Position numbers and translations under genes: made by a program. A stretch of DNA of 33,227 bases from the NCBI GenBank assembly GCA_001655205.1, contig LPNZ01009898.1:1-33227 (forward strand), read 5' to 3'. The DNA comes from Lenisia limosa. Taxonomy: Eukaryota > Breviatea. Below are positions 21,868-33,110 of the stretch, piece by piece (within the stretch, counting starts at the first letter, position 1; every line of letters starts with the position of its first letter). The notes under the pieces were generated by a model, which had not been told where the DNA came from, ran no database searches, and saw only the letters and a list, made by a program, of their open reading frames with translations.

Positions 21868-23528
21868 CTAATGGTTCACAATTATGGGATGCTGATGTAA
21901 AAAAACCATAATTGTGTAACTTACCATTTTGATACACAGGTACACAGGCCTGTCAAAGCCCTGCCTTGAGGCAAAGGTTCCAAGACTTTCCACTGATTGG
22001 AATCTAACAAATGAGACATTGTAAATCATCCAACAAAATCATGCTTAGTGTCTGCTATTGCCCTGACAGTGTACTAAACAAAACAGAACTCCATAATTAA
22101 TATGATCCACACAACAATAAGACACTCACGCCACCACTCATAATTCCTCCCACTTGTACTCTTCTTTCTTTAGTTCTTCAAGGTAGTTTTCCGGGAAGAG
22201 CTTCATACTGCTCGCATTCATCCTCATTTCCTAAGTAAGATACATAAGGTTTGGCACACACATTCAATTTATTAACCTTCATATCACTTTCTGCATACAA
22301 TATTTTAATGAATAAATATGTCATCTAATGATTCTCAAACATGAGATACTAACATCAAAAAAGGTCGACTTTACTTGCTAAAAATCTTAAAAAAGAGACT
22401 TTAAAGTGCAACTTACCAACCTTTGTAGGTTTTGCTGATTTTTTCTTGTAGCTGTCCTTCTTTTGTACCTCCAAAACAAACAATCCCCCAGGCTTCAAGA
22501 GAGACGAAGCTTGAAAGTCAGCATCTTACATTGAAAGGAAAGTGAAAGATTCTTTTCATGTTGCCCAAATGAATTAATGTAAAAACACCCTCAAAACCTT
22601 TCCTAAACAATGCGCGTATACCCTCATCTCCATGGTGTAACTGGACCCATTTGGTCACGCACCAACAAGTGACTGTATCAAATTGTCCATAATGGCTGGG
22701 GTCGTCAAGCGCAATGTTACACACTCCAAACCTACGATGTCAATATAACCAATCACGCGACTGCTTCAAATACACTTCCTACTCAGCATCTACATCCGAA
22801 TAGCTCTCTTTGACTTCCTTATTAGCCAGATCAATAAGATCAGAATCAAGATCCACCCCAACGGCCTTGGACGCGCCAAATGTCCGGGCTGAGCGTGAGA
22901 GAGGGGATGAGCACAAATCAAGAGCACACCATACAATCTACATACACTTGCTGCTACACTAGAAAATAATAATCAAACGACCCACCAATTTCAAGCGTTA
23001 ACAGTCCTCTATGGCACCCAATATCAATGAAACTCTTTTTGCTGAACCACTCTGGCTGAATGTGCTCAAGGCGTGGGTCCTGTCCATGTGAGAAAAGAAA
23101 AATTATGCATAGTGAGATAAGAAAGGAGACAAAATAGCTCGCCGATCATAGAATATATAAAGAAAATTATCAAACTCTCGCTTTTCACATGAATATGTCT
23201 ACTACTGAGACGGAAGGCAAAGCAAAGTCCCTCCAACCTTGCCATCATCGTTTCGGAATTCGTAATAGCCGCGATAGTTTCCGAACTTGAACTTTTCTCG
23301 GGAGGACAACTGTTTTTGCTTCTTCGGAGCTACAAAGAAAAACAATTACACGTAAATGAATAGGAAACTCTACACATTCAATATTTATGAAACAAATACA
23401 AAATTGACCTGCCCGGGGGGGAGGGGGGAGCAACAAATAGAGTACATTGTCAAACCTGGTGAAGCAGAATGCAAGTTATCAGTCTCAGTTTCACTCTCTT
23501 CCACCCCATTCACTGGCGATTCCATCAT
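21868..23528 (-). CDS. Bin3-type RNA 5'-monophosphate/gamma-phosphate methyltransferase (MePCE/BCDIN3-like)
   Basis: Family members methylate the 5' phosphate of small RNAs such as 7SK or U6 using S-adenosylmethionine. Eight exons in phase: 23528-23456, 23329-23238, 23079-22986, 22888-22783, 22731-22598, 22509-22421, 22230-22154, 22003-21868, giving 266 residues. Blocks in order: KFKFGNYRGYYEFRNDDG; PEWFSKKSFIDIGCHRGLLT (AdoMet motif I); AVGVDLDSDLIDLAN; FDTVTCWCVTKWVQLHHGDE, the hallmark Bin3 segment; LLKPGGLFVLE; MKLFPENYLEE; and the final strand QGFDRPVYL. The last exon was found because the family needs GF-x-RP-x-Y-L; it joins from gtggga after 22154, skipping an apparent in-frame stop at 22140-22138. 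After VYLCIKM the frame ends at TAG 21870-21868. The N-terminus is short and acidic. Human MePCE is much longer; this is essentially the catalytic domain only. Confidence 0.92.
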
Positions 23529-23992
23529 CTTACAAGTGAGTGAAAAAGAGGCAATGGGGGGGGGGGGCTCTTAGCAATTTAGCNNNNNNNNNNNNNNNNN
23601 NNNNNNNNNNNNNNNNNNNNNNNNNNNNNNNNNNNNNNNNNNNNNNNNNNNNNNNNNNNNNNNNNNNGCCCCTTGTGATTACTGGGGCGGGTATCTGTTT
23701 CTGATATGTTGGTATTGTGGGATTTCTTTCCTTGTTGTTGTGTTGTGGGTGGCTTAGCTCATCTACTTGAACGTGCTGAGTGTGGGTGGCTGGGTGCATG
23801 GCTGGTGGGCGCTAGCACGGGGCTGTTGAAGAACTTGTGCCCAGAAAAAATATTGTAATGTTATTGTCCAAGCTTGTCGAGGTGCCTCCTAGGATACATT
23901 TTGTTTTTAAAATGCTTGTCAGTGGTGATATATCGCAACATTTCATTTTCTTTTGCCAATAAATGAAAAGCAAATGTCATATTTTATAACGA
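23529..23992. other. Intergenic spacer with an assembly gap (23584-23667)
   Basis: Lies between the start of the Bin3-type gene and the stop of the secreted-protein gene, both minus strand, so it should hold the Bin3 promoter. The gap sits close to a poly-G run at about 23556-23567. No open reading frame with splice sites could be supported here. Confidence 0.5.
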
Positions 23993-26900
23993 TTAGACGA
24001 CAACGTCAAGCGGAAGACCCCAGGCAATAAACTCGTCTTTTGTCCCTGTTGTCATCAAACTGGCTTCCGCGTCTATGTACTTCAACCTNNNNNNNNNNNN
24101 NNNNNNNNNNNNNNNNNNNNNNNNNNNNNNNNNNNNNNNNNNNNNNNNNNNNNNNNNNNNNNNNNNNNNNNNNNNNNNNNNNNNNNNNNNNNNNNNNNNN
24201 NNNNNNNNNNNNNNNNNNNNNNNNNNNNNNNNNNNNNNNNNNNNNNNNNNNNNNNNNNNNNNNNNNNNNNNNNNNNNNNNNNNNNNNNNNGCATATCAGA
24301 CACGACTGTGAAATAAAAGAGACTTATTATCCATCCCCCCCACATTGAGATTGCATGACGAAATTCTCGGGCATCAGTATTGCTGCTTTGGAAGACTTTA
24401 ACATATCTCTTCTCAACGGTGACACTGTCCAACTGAAAGGAATAAACGAAAACGCTATTTGTTGCAACGAAAATACTCTCTCACAACCTACCAAGAAAGC
24501 TGTGCTGAAAGGCACGTAATTACCCGCTCCACTGAAGATGATAAGTCAAAATACAACTGCAGGGTTTCAAACAAAATATTGACCTGAGACATTGCATACC
24601 AAAAAATATTCTGTACTAACCTTTTGAGGTGAACATAATTTCCTTCATAAGCATAGATAATCATTTTGCTTGCAGGGGTCACAGACACAGGAGCAGTGGT
24701 ATCTCCTTCCCCACTAATAAGCTTGGTGGATAAGGAATGCCCCACTAATAAGCCAGGTAGAACATATCAAAAGCTTCATACCGTTATGTACTTCAAAGGA
24801 AGGACAAAGTAGGCAAACTGCATTCTTTGATAATAGCCATAACTATATAGTGATTTCCTTGAACATATTGAATGGGGAAACGTATTAAAATGCATATCAT
24901 ATATCACAGTAAATAGACATCAATCAAGACCACCCACGTAAAAGTCGATTCAAATGATACTGTCTGGTTGGAAATGGTACCGTTGGAAAAAGCCTGGGTA
25001 ATTATTACAAGTCTAAAAGCGTACTTTATCCTTAGCGGATATGCTCCCCCAACCGTAAGGTTTGTTGTGAACAATCTGCTGTCGGAGTGGTGAGCAGTGC
25101 TGCAATGGAGGTAGCCAAAATGTTCGTAGTCAAGGTCTCCTGTATGGATCAGCGTGGATNNNNNNNNNNNNNNNNNNNNNNNNNNNNNNNNNNNNNNNNN
25201 NNNNNNNNNNNNNNNNNNNNNNNNNNACAACTGTTGAATATCATTTATTGCCAATTCGCCATTTGCCTACCCTCAAATTTGCGCTCAATGCCCATGTATC
25301 CACCACTGGTCGAGGCCGTAAAGGAAGCGACAAGCAGAGAGTCTCCTGGGGCTCCAGGAATGTTTATTTCGTGTGTCTATTGTGTGAAACCTGAGAAAAA
25401 CACAAATAGCGATTCAATCCATGAACTGCACCAACATACACTAACAACATTTGCAGACGGTTTGACTAATGTTTCAACCTCGTGCATCTCAGCATATGCT
25501 CCAGTTTTAGTTGGCAGTCCCTCTATATAATTAGGAAGAAAACAAAGAAATTGAATTTATCAAGAATGCCTGCGATAGTTTTACCCGTCTAAAAAGCTGT
25601 TTCGAATAATTGTTTGACAAGTTGACCGAACCCCCTTACGAATGACCAAAGTTTGGAGAGATGGAGTATCCGGGATCAATGAGCCGCCAAAGGAGCCGCC
25701 ACCAACTCCACTCACTATCACCTGGCAAAGGATTACAACTTAAAGGGAACTCAGGAATTAACACTGCTCTTGATCAAATAACCCTCAACAGCAGCGTTGA
25801 AGGGAAGGTCTTATGATATGCTCAGTTTACTTACAACTTCACCCCCTCCTACCTTGATGGTGTGTGTCCCGGGAGCAAGGATTCCAGCGTATTGAAGATA
25901 GACAGGTAGGAGCATGGTTTCCCCAGAGACAATAGTCTGTAAAAAGTGAGTATCTGTCATTCCTGTTTTAGAAATCACCTAGCAGTCAAGAAGCAACCCT
26001 CAACATTTATAATTACCACAGTAATTCAGATACCTGATCAAGAGCTTTTGCCTATTTTCTCTCCCCACCCCCCTCCCACAGACTGCACCCGGGAAACGAG
26101 GGAAGTGTACGTGTTGTCAACAACAATTTTGGCGAACACCTTAGGTTAATGTCAAAGGTACACAAGACCATAATTAGAAATAAGTTATTGTGAGCCAACC
26201 AGCAGCCTTTTTATTGTTCGGCAAATGATGAAAGGATCCACCTACATCAGCACCCTGAGGCAAACTTGCTCCAAGTTCAGCCTTCACAAAAACAGCGTAC
26301 TCAGTGGATAGCGTAAAAGACTCCGAAATGAGAGTCTCATATTGTCCTAAAATTAAAAAAGATGTCAACTCTGTTTAGATGATTACATACGACATACAAT
26401 TGGAAATAATAGCACAAAATAAAAAAAGAATATCATATTCAGATCCGAATATCCTACCAGAAACTAGCAGGTATTCGGAGTGCTGCGAGAAGATCGCCAG
26501 TGAATCGTGCCTCCTAATCCAGTTGGTGGTGGTACCCTCCATTGAGAACTGGGTGAAGTCAACGGAAGAGTTGTTATGAAACCCTCAAGTTTCCAACATT
26601 ACATGGTTTCATCAATTATTGTATGAAAAAACAAAACCGTGCAAATCATTTGTTGCCCATATCCTATGTCCGACGTGAGAGTCGAAATGAGACGTCACGA
26701 TATGTAGTATGTCTGAAAATTCATAGAAATGACCCAAACGCGATGGTACGTCTTTCCGTACTAAAACATGAGCAATACTGACTAGGGTTACAAAGTATTA
26801 TATATCATATATATGTAGTCTATATTACTTCTTGTTTTATTTCTCCTTTCTATATTATATTATATGGTCTGACCTTGGTCCCTTCAATTGTCAAACTGTC

Positions 26901-27182
26901 AGCTTCGAGGCTAGTAAACACGGCCGTTTCGGCACTGGATGGTTAGAGCGGGTGGGCTTCATGATACTATCTTATCCCTTCTTGGTTATCAACAATGTAA
27001 TGTCACAGGCATAGGGAGAGATTGCGTATTAAACAATTGAATTGTTCACAGGCCATATACCTGATAGCGTTGTTGCCGATGGACACGCCAGAGAGCTGAT
27101 ACTCATTGCTAGAAGTCACTAATACTTCTGAAACTGCAATATTAACCACGAAGAGCGTCAGAAGGAGCATTATTACGCTCAT
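23993..27182 (-). CDS. Secreted or surface beta-rich protein, family not recognised
   Basis: Begins with a signal peptide, MSVIMLLLTLFVVNIAVSEV, from ATG 27182. Exons in phase: 27182-27061, 26934-26874, 26548-26458, 26346-26246, 26139-26089, 25936-25853, 25721-25640, 25522-25449, 25376-25271, then about 25159-24938 (start in a gap), 24713-24621, 24531-24492, 24432-24344 and 24088-23993 (start in a gap). The chain of at least 430 residues alternates short strands and Gly/Ser/Thr turns, for example LEADSLTIEGTKFSMEGTTT, GILAPGTHTIKVIVSGVGGG and PGAPGDSLLVASFTASTSGG, and ends WGLPLDVVV then TAA. There is no C-terminal membrane helix, so it is probably secreted or lumenal. It starts divergently from the transporter gene. 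I cannot propose a function. Confidence 0.75.
24089..24290. other. Assembly gap within the secreted-protein gene
   Basis: 202 unresolved bases between exon 24432-24344 and the terminal exon 24088-23993. The acceptor and probably the first bases of the last exon are hidden. Confidence 0.8.
24709..24753 (-). repeat. Duplicated 3' splice site in the secreted-protein gene
   Basis: The 14-base string ccccactaataagc occurs at 24709-24722 and again at 24740-24753 on the plus strand, 31 bases apart. On the sense strand each copy presents the same acceptor context, attag followed by TGGGG. The downstream acceptor (exon start 24713) keeps the reading frame; the upstream one would add 31 bases and meet a TAG. 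Confidence 0.75.
25160..25226. other. Assembly gap within the secreted-protein gene
   Basis: 67 unresolved bases that hide the acceptor of the exon ending at 24938, so its phase with exon 25376-25271 cannot be checked. Confidence 0.8.
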
Positions 27183-27525
27183 TTTTGACAAATCTTGAGG
27201 TTGTGTAGTTGTTGTTGCTATGGTTTGATGTGTCGATGTGCTGCCCTTTGATGATTTACTGATGTGTGTATGGTGTAATGGGATTTCATTATAGATCGAA
27301 AAATTCTTTTTATATACACACTAGTCCAACTCTAATTTATACTTGCACCCCCACCAGCCCACCACAACAAGAGGTTAGAAAAAAAGGCAGAGCGGCAGAG
27401 AGTGATCAGAGCAGAACGGCAGGTCAGGGGAGTAGGAGCAAGAGGAGAAGAATCCCAGAGCATCATATCATTGTATCATACATCATACAACGGCATCCCC
27501 CTCCCATCCCTTAACACTTTACAGG
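27183..27525. promoter_or_regulatory. Divergent intergenic region between secreted-protein and transporter genes
   Basis: 343 bases between two start codons on opposite strands; it must hold both promoters and 5' leaders. A purine-rich segment lies at about 27370-27455 and an AT-rich one at 27290-27320. No recognised motif beyond that. Confidence 0.4.
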
Positions 27526-29882
27526 ATGGTGACTACAGTGCAAGGCTGGATGAGTGTGGCCACAGCCATGCTTGCTTGGGGTACTTTTGGTGGGTCACTT
27601 ATTTGTTGGTGCCATCTTTTCAAGAACGCTAAACTGTTATTTTGGGAAAACAAAAACTCTCTCTCAAATATCTTTCTAACCCAAAAAGGTATCTTCTTGA
27701 AGAGCAAACGAGTTATGGTTTGTGGTGGTGTTTCTACCTGGTTTGATAAATAGAATAAATAGCTGCGGTTGAGTGAATTCTTGTCTTTCGTATCGCAACC
27801 TCACATTTACCATTTAGAAAGCTGAACTTCACCCCTTCAACTTCCAGTTGATCTTTTGTTTTGTCATATTCCTTGCTTCATTAATAGTAAGCCGGGCACT
27901 TACTTTACTGCTTATATTTTGCTGTCACTACAAACGTTTCCTTTTCATCAATCCCTCTTGTTTATCTATGCAGAGTTTGTTGTTTGTGGAGCCTCATTTC
28001 TGCATTTGGGGTAGGTGGACGTTCTTTCCCTCATGGATAGTGATCCAGTTTTTACACATCTGGGCCTCGCTTGCCCATACGAGTGTTAACATTTGAGTAT
28101 ATTTAAGGCCGTATTAGCTTGAGGTACTAGATCCATGGTCGGCAGACTTTTTAATCCATCTTGACCAGGGGTTGCCAGTGCCGCACTTTGGGTTCCGGCT
28201 GCGCTCGTATCAATATACGCTGTCCGATTTGCTGGATTGTCTATTGCACAGGGTGTATGGTGAGAGGAGTGAATAGAAACAAGGCATTTCATGTTTTTGG
28301 TTCCGGAATGAATCCCTACTTAATTCTCAGGTCCGGGTCTTCCATTTCAACAAGCTTCCTCTGGGGCTACTTCTATTTCAATGAAGAGCTTTCAAATGTT
28401 TGAAAGAGATATTATAGTATATTATAATAATAAGTTAAGGGACAAGATATCCACATTATCGACCACTTTTAATGTTGTATGTGGTGAATCTTCACAACAT
28501 ACAGGCTGAATGGTGCTTCATATTCCTCCTTGTTCTTGTGGTAGGAGTTCTGATGGTCGCGTCAGCACCACAGCCCTTTATTAGGAGGTTGTTCTTCCTG
28601 CGGTGTCTTCCTGATAGGAATGCAAACAAGGTATGCGCTAAACTAACGTACTTAATTTTGCTACTGTGTTTTCTTTATAGTTGTACAGGAGAACCAAGCT
28701 CTTTTGGATGAAAACTCCGCGAAGATTGTGGATGACGATAGCGAACCTTTAACAAATCATGGTAGGAGCATTTGATTATATTGAGAACGTTTCATTATAT
28801 GTTATCGATATAAGATGCCTTTTGTGTGATAAATCTTTTTGTTTCATATTCGACACACATATAACTTTTCCAACTTTGTCACATACTATCAGACACTAGA
28901 CCCCACGGTATCATACCCCCCAACTGCCAAAAACACACATGACAGAATTAATATTATAATAGCTGCACCATCAAGACCACTACTTGGAGCTTTCATGGCT
29001 TTGGTTCAAGGGTAAGTTCTCTATTATTATATATATTGGGTTTCAGTATTGCACAATCCAATGCATTAATAACAGCCTATCATTTTCCATTTTACCCTCC
29101 AGCATTCCAAATGGATCCATGCTTGTACCCATGAGGAAAGCCCCTGAAGATGATCAGGGAATCAATTTCCTGATGTCTTTTGGAATGGGTATGGGGCAGC
29201 ATCTTACCTTGCTTCTTAGTGTAATGTGTAAATACTCTCTAAATTTCGGTTTTATCACCTCTTTTTCACTGTTCAGGTGCTTTATTAGTGATGCTTGCTG
29301 CGTATTTACTTTTCCTTTGTACAAGAAAATTTAGGGTAAGTCTTTCTATTACCTCGTTTTCAATGTTAACTGGTTTAGATGCCTCCTTTTCACCTCAAAC
29401 AAGTATTTGGTCATGTTTTCATGTCAGGCTGTTTATGGCAAATTGGAAACGTTTCATCGTGAGAGGGGTAGTCATTTAAGCTCGATTAATTGAAATTCAC
29501 CCACTCTCCAGGATATTTGCTGTGATGTCTCCGCTTGGATTAGTTGTTGGCTTTCCCCTCACGCAATGCTCATTAGTTGTTGCTGCCATTTGGGGAATTT
29601 TGTTTTTCAAGGAGCTGGTCAGTGCGAGGTTGGAGATGGTTTACTAGTCATTTTCTTGAGCATTCTGCTTCATCTTTTGACATCCCAGATCCATCGTTTT
29701 CTTTATTCTTTCAACAGTCATTGTTCTCATGGTAGGTGAACGTATTATTTTCATTTATATATCATATGTCTTTGAGAAAAATGATACATTTCCTATATCA
29801 TATTATGATATAGTGAGTTTTGTCTCAACATTTCGTTATGCTGATCAACAAGGGTGCCTTTGGCCTGTCATTGAGCAAATGA
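27526..29882 (+). CDS. Multi-spanning membrane transporter, TMEM144/drug-metabolite transporter-like
   Basis: Probable carrier of sugars or related metabolites; substrate unknown. Fifteen exons join with perfect phase to 1,020 bases (339 residues): 27526-27589, 27689-27717, 27818-27886, 27974-28010, 28169-28259, 28331-28397, 28505-28630, 28689-28761, 28963-29011, 29103-29188, 29277-29335, 29379-29458, 29512-29628, 29689-29731, 29853-29882. Helices visible include AMLAWGTFGIFLKSK, FNFQLIFCFVIFLASLI, LWVPAALVSIYAVRFAGLSI, WCFIFLLVLVVGVLMVA, GALLVMLAAYLLFLC, GLVVGFPLTQCSLVVAAIWG and SIVFFILSTVIVLMGAF. An acidic cytosolic loop (VDDDSEPLTNH) separates the two halves, and the end LSLSK is typical of TMEM144. 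Paired motifs LWVPA...G and LWQIGN...ILFFKE support the duplicated 5+5 helix fold. TMEM144 versus another EamA-type family is not settled. Confidence 0.87.
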
Positions 29883-30059
29883 TCATTTTTATCCCATTTC
29901 ACAATTCACCATGTAACATTGTGTTCTTATTTTTTGGTCTTCTATTCCGCCATTTATATTGATGTAAGTTAATCTATTTCATTCTGTTCAAAAACAGGCA
30001 CATACTATCTGTTTTATACTAAAACATGGAATCACCCTAAGCCCATATTATACAAGAAA

Positions 30060-30751
30060 TCACATTCTTCTAACCCTTGCAATGGGACTTCCAAACGCTG
30101 TGAGGCTAGGAGAGTGGGGGCGGAGAGGCAAGTTCAGTTTACGCTATAGCGATAAAGTGAACTATGGTTCAACAAAAGGATATGATCTCTTGTTTACCTG
30201 AAAAATTGGGGGCTGTATGATAGAGGACGGTGTCATGGGAGTCAGCTCTGACTGGGTAGTTTTAAAGGATTCTTTTTGTACAATATTACAGTATTTGAAA
30301 GCACCATAATTACCAAACTTACGTCAAAGCAAAACTGTAGTGCAATCAAAGTGCCATATACAGCGAACCCCACAAGAAATAGCCCAAAGTAGACATCTGT
30401 GATGATTAGTTATGTTCTGTTTTGAACTTGCAATTTCTATCCCATCCCACATTTAGCACCGTCTCTTTGAAGGGGGACCCCCTCTCTCATCACTGTCACA
30501 ACAAACCCAACATGTTGTACATTAATGTCATCTAAATAGGATCAGTTACAGTCCTCAGTGAAATTTGGAGTCAAATTTGCAATTACAGAAATGTGAGCTG
30601 ACTTTGGCTATTAAAACTTTCGAACTTTGTTTTCTTCAGTTGAATTGCTTCGTCCCTAGGTGATGTTAATATTATCCTTCCACCTTGTGAATATCTAATA
30701 CGATTACTTACCCTTCAATTTTGACAAAAAATCTCCTGGCAAATACCCCAT
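30060..30751 (-). CDS. Small single-span membrane protein (83 residues), hypothetical
   Basis: Four exons in phase: 30751-30712, 30396-30323, 30251-30198, 30143-30060. The product starts MGYLPGDFLSKLK, has one strong membrane helix (YFGLFLVGFAVYGTLIALQF) and a Ser/Pro-rich tail with PMTPSSIIQPPIFQ and a basic end ARVRRM, then TGA at 30062-30060. The first intron (315 bases) is long for this window, so further exons may be hidden; bases 30590-30660 contain possible ones. The 3' end converges on the transporter gene with 177 bases between. An alternative is that these exons are the 3' part of the model upstream. No family recognised. Confidence 0.5.
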
Positions 30752-30800
30752 CTCCCAATCTTAATAAGTGAAAGAAATTAGAGGATAAATTTGTTCAATC

Positions 30801-30845
30801 TGCAGATATGAGAAATAGAACAAATATGCAGATATGAGAAATAGA
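30801..30845. repeat. Two-copy 26-base tandem repeat
   Basis: The string tgcagatatgagaaataga occurs at 30801-30819 and 30827-30845. It lies between the two minus-strand membrane-protein models, just downstream of the TGA at 30863. Confidence 0.85.
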
Positions 30846-30862
30846 TATTGTAACAGCCATGA

Positions 30863-31875
30863 TCACGATTTTTGTGTAGCATCGTCACAGTTCAAACGCA
30901 AAATCAAATCACTGCTGGATTCTACAGCTGAATGGGTGAGTGCTGCCAATAGTCTATTCGACTTACTAAGAACTGTCATTTCAGCATCAACGTTTTGTTT
31001 CAAAATGGGTACTAGTCGGTCTGCAACGTAATTACTTCCGGACACGTATGTAATAATATGTCATATGCTACCGAGCTCACCACCATTATTCCTGTATACT
31101 TCAAAGTAACACATTTTGACAATATTTGATGAAATCTAAAGACATAATCAGAGGTTTGTTAAATTATTCATAAGATCTGCGAAACAAGAAGGCAAACCAC
31201 GGGGTGCATGCCATTTGATACAGAAATATCAACCACGATTATCGTCTGCTCATCATCGTAGAAAATGTCAATATCATCTTGGGTGGTAAAAACAAGTTTT
31301 GAAACTTGGAACATCAAAGACTTACCATTATCTTCGGTGGGCTGCCCCCAGAGTGGTGCGATTAGTGTGGCTGAATTGTCAGCTTACTCACTTTATAACG
31401 TTCTACCACCAGAACGGAATAAAACTAAGACTTTATTATCATGATATTTTGACTAGCTTGACAGCTTTGGCAATAGTTCGTCTAATCATATCACATTATC
31501 CTTCGCATGCAATATCCCCTCAACATACGCAATGACAGAGGCCTCCGGCTATAGTCAAACGGATAGTTGCTCGCTGAATTCTATATTTTTACAACGTAAA
31601 CTTCAACCTTATTAATGGCGAGTCACAAACTGCCACACCTAACCCACAGTTTGCCTGAAAGCCTTGTCGAATTTGACAAGGACTGCTGTGCCAATACAGG
31701 CCGTGAGTACCACACCTATCAATACATAAACAAAGTACTCCTCCCATAATCGGTTCTTATTCTCCTGAACATGTGTAGAATTGTCATTTTCTTCAACTGT
31801 ATTTGGGCAGTTGCATGAAGATAAAAGGAGTGGTGGGGGTCTTTCTGAATAGCGATGTATTGCAATAAATAGCAT
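30863..31875 (-). CDS. Single-span membrane protein, hypothetical, 3' part uncertain
   Basis: Exons 31875-31648, 31580-31529, 31370-31326 and 31277-31198 join in phase. The first encodes a hydrophilic N-terminus with NCPNTVEENDNSTH and a membrane helix, YFVYVLIGVVLTACIGTAVL, followed by KFDKAFRQ. The next three give TLIAPLWGQPTEDNDDIDIF and YDDEQTIIVVDISVSNGM, an acidic segment flanking a predicted strand. Two further exon-like stretches (31020-30968 and 30927-30863, ending DDATQKS then TGA) are open and splice to each other, but the join from 31198 to 31020 is out of phase, so an exon is missing or the gene ends earlier. Start ATG is the first available. No family recognised. Confidence 0.42.
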
Positions 31876-32213
31876 AGTGAGTGTTGTAAGATAAGTTCAC
31901 TATTATTATCGTTAGTCCCAGCCTAGGTATAAAGATTTGAAAAAGATAGAAATAATCTGTGTAGAGGAGATAGTTATGAATGACATACTAAAACAAGTAA
32001 GTCTGATGACAGATGAATATTCAGTCAAATTTCGAACTTAACCACTTTACCAATATTTTTGCCCTATTTTTGCGTTTGCGTTGTCTTTGCCAAGGTTCTT
32101 GACAAGAGTTTTCACAGAGTTTTCATAAAATTAACAAAAGCAAAGGATTGTGAAGAGTTTTCTCCTCTTCAAATCTCAACAGCCCAACAACGCAGACCGC
32201 CAAGCCAAGAACC
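31876..32213. promoter_or_regulatory. Divergent intergenic region before the acidic-protein gene
   Basis: 338 bases between start codons on opposite strands, expected to contain both promoters. ggtataaag near 31926 is TATA-like but unproven. No gene seen. Confidence 0.35.
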
Positions 32214-33110
32214 ATGGCTGGTACTAACATAGTTAGAAGCGGAAATGTGTTTTCGCGGGCCAAGACACCTCCTCGCGCTCGCCCTCAAGATTTGCTCCAT
32301 GGAACTAAGAAAGAGGTCTGTTCTCTTCGCTGCTTGACCGCTTTTTGTACAAAACAGCGATTGACCATTTTAGAAGGCAGTTGTAGACGATGAAGTGGAC
32401 CCATTCGAGTCGTTCATGGCGCAGATCAACGCAACCACAACACAGCAGGACACCACGCCAATGTCCATGCCCAAGGCTGTTGACCCTTCTTTTGTGGTAC
32501 GTTGGCTGGATCTAGGTGCAATAATTCTTTTAATATGAAAATTCATTCTTGCAAGTCAAGATTTTATTCAAGCAATCTTTTCTTATGGGTGTCGTCTCCG
32601 CTCTTCTTTCCATTCCTTTTTTTCTGAGAGCATATTTCTGTCCTCCGCCTGACAAATAGCAGGCGGCAGCGGAAGAGGAGAGAGAAAGAGAGCCAACTCG
32701 TGAGAACTTCAATAGAATGTCTCCCCCAAAGGTTGGCGGATTGGAACCAGTCTGAAGTGAAAAGTAAAGAGGCATCTGCCATCCCGAGAGTCTTCTCACG
32801 ACACAGCACCTTCACAACCCCAAGTTGGCCTCCAAATTTGCGGCACCAGTGGTAGAGGAATCAACTGTCAAACCTATGAAGGCCTTCCCAGACATGGCGG
32901 CAAGGGTGGGGTAACGATGTGGATATTCCCCCTCTTCATTTTTTTTTTTTTTTCATTTTCCAGTGCTTAGCTCTGGAATTGATAATTTTGGTAATGAACA
33001 TTGTAATATTATTCCCAGGACACCCTCTCACCTTATAGTCTTTCACAGGAGGACGGTTTGATGATGATGATGATGGGAGTGACAGAAACTTTGGCAGTAT
33101 GCTGGACTAA
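32214..33110 (+). CDS. Acidic, probably disordered 165-residue protein, hypothetical
   Basis: Six exons sum to 498 bases in perfect phase: 32214-32315, 32374-32496, 32663-32731, 32789-32910, 32971-32990, 33049-33110. The start lies in a good context (accATGG). The protein begins MAGTNIVRSGNVFSRAKTPP, continues with DDEVDPFESFMAQINATTTQ, a charged EEEREREPTREN stretch, KPMKAFPDMAARVG, and ends with a five-aspartate run then GSDRNFGSMLD. DPFESFM resembles the DPL-x-x-FM motif near the start of some DEAD-box splicing helicases, but no helicase motif is present and I do not claim the family. Exon 5 is a 20-base microexon needed to keep the frame. Function unknown. Confidence 0.68.

Noticed and set aside
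22138-22230. TGA at 22140-22138 as the end of the Bin3-type gene
   Set aside because: It would remove the last conserved strand; a donor after 22154 joins in phase to 22003, which encodes QGFDRPVYL.
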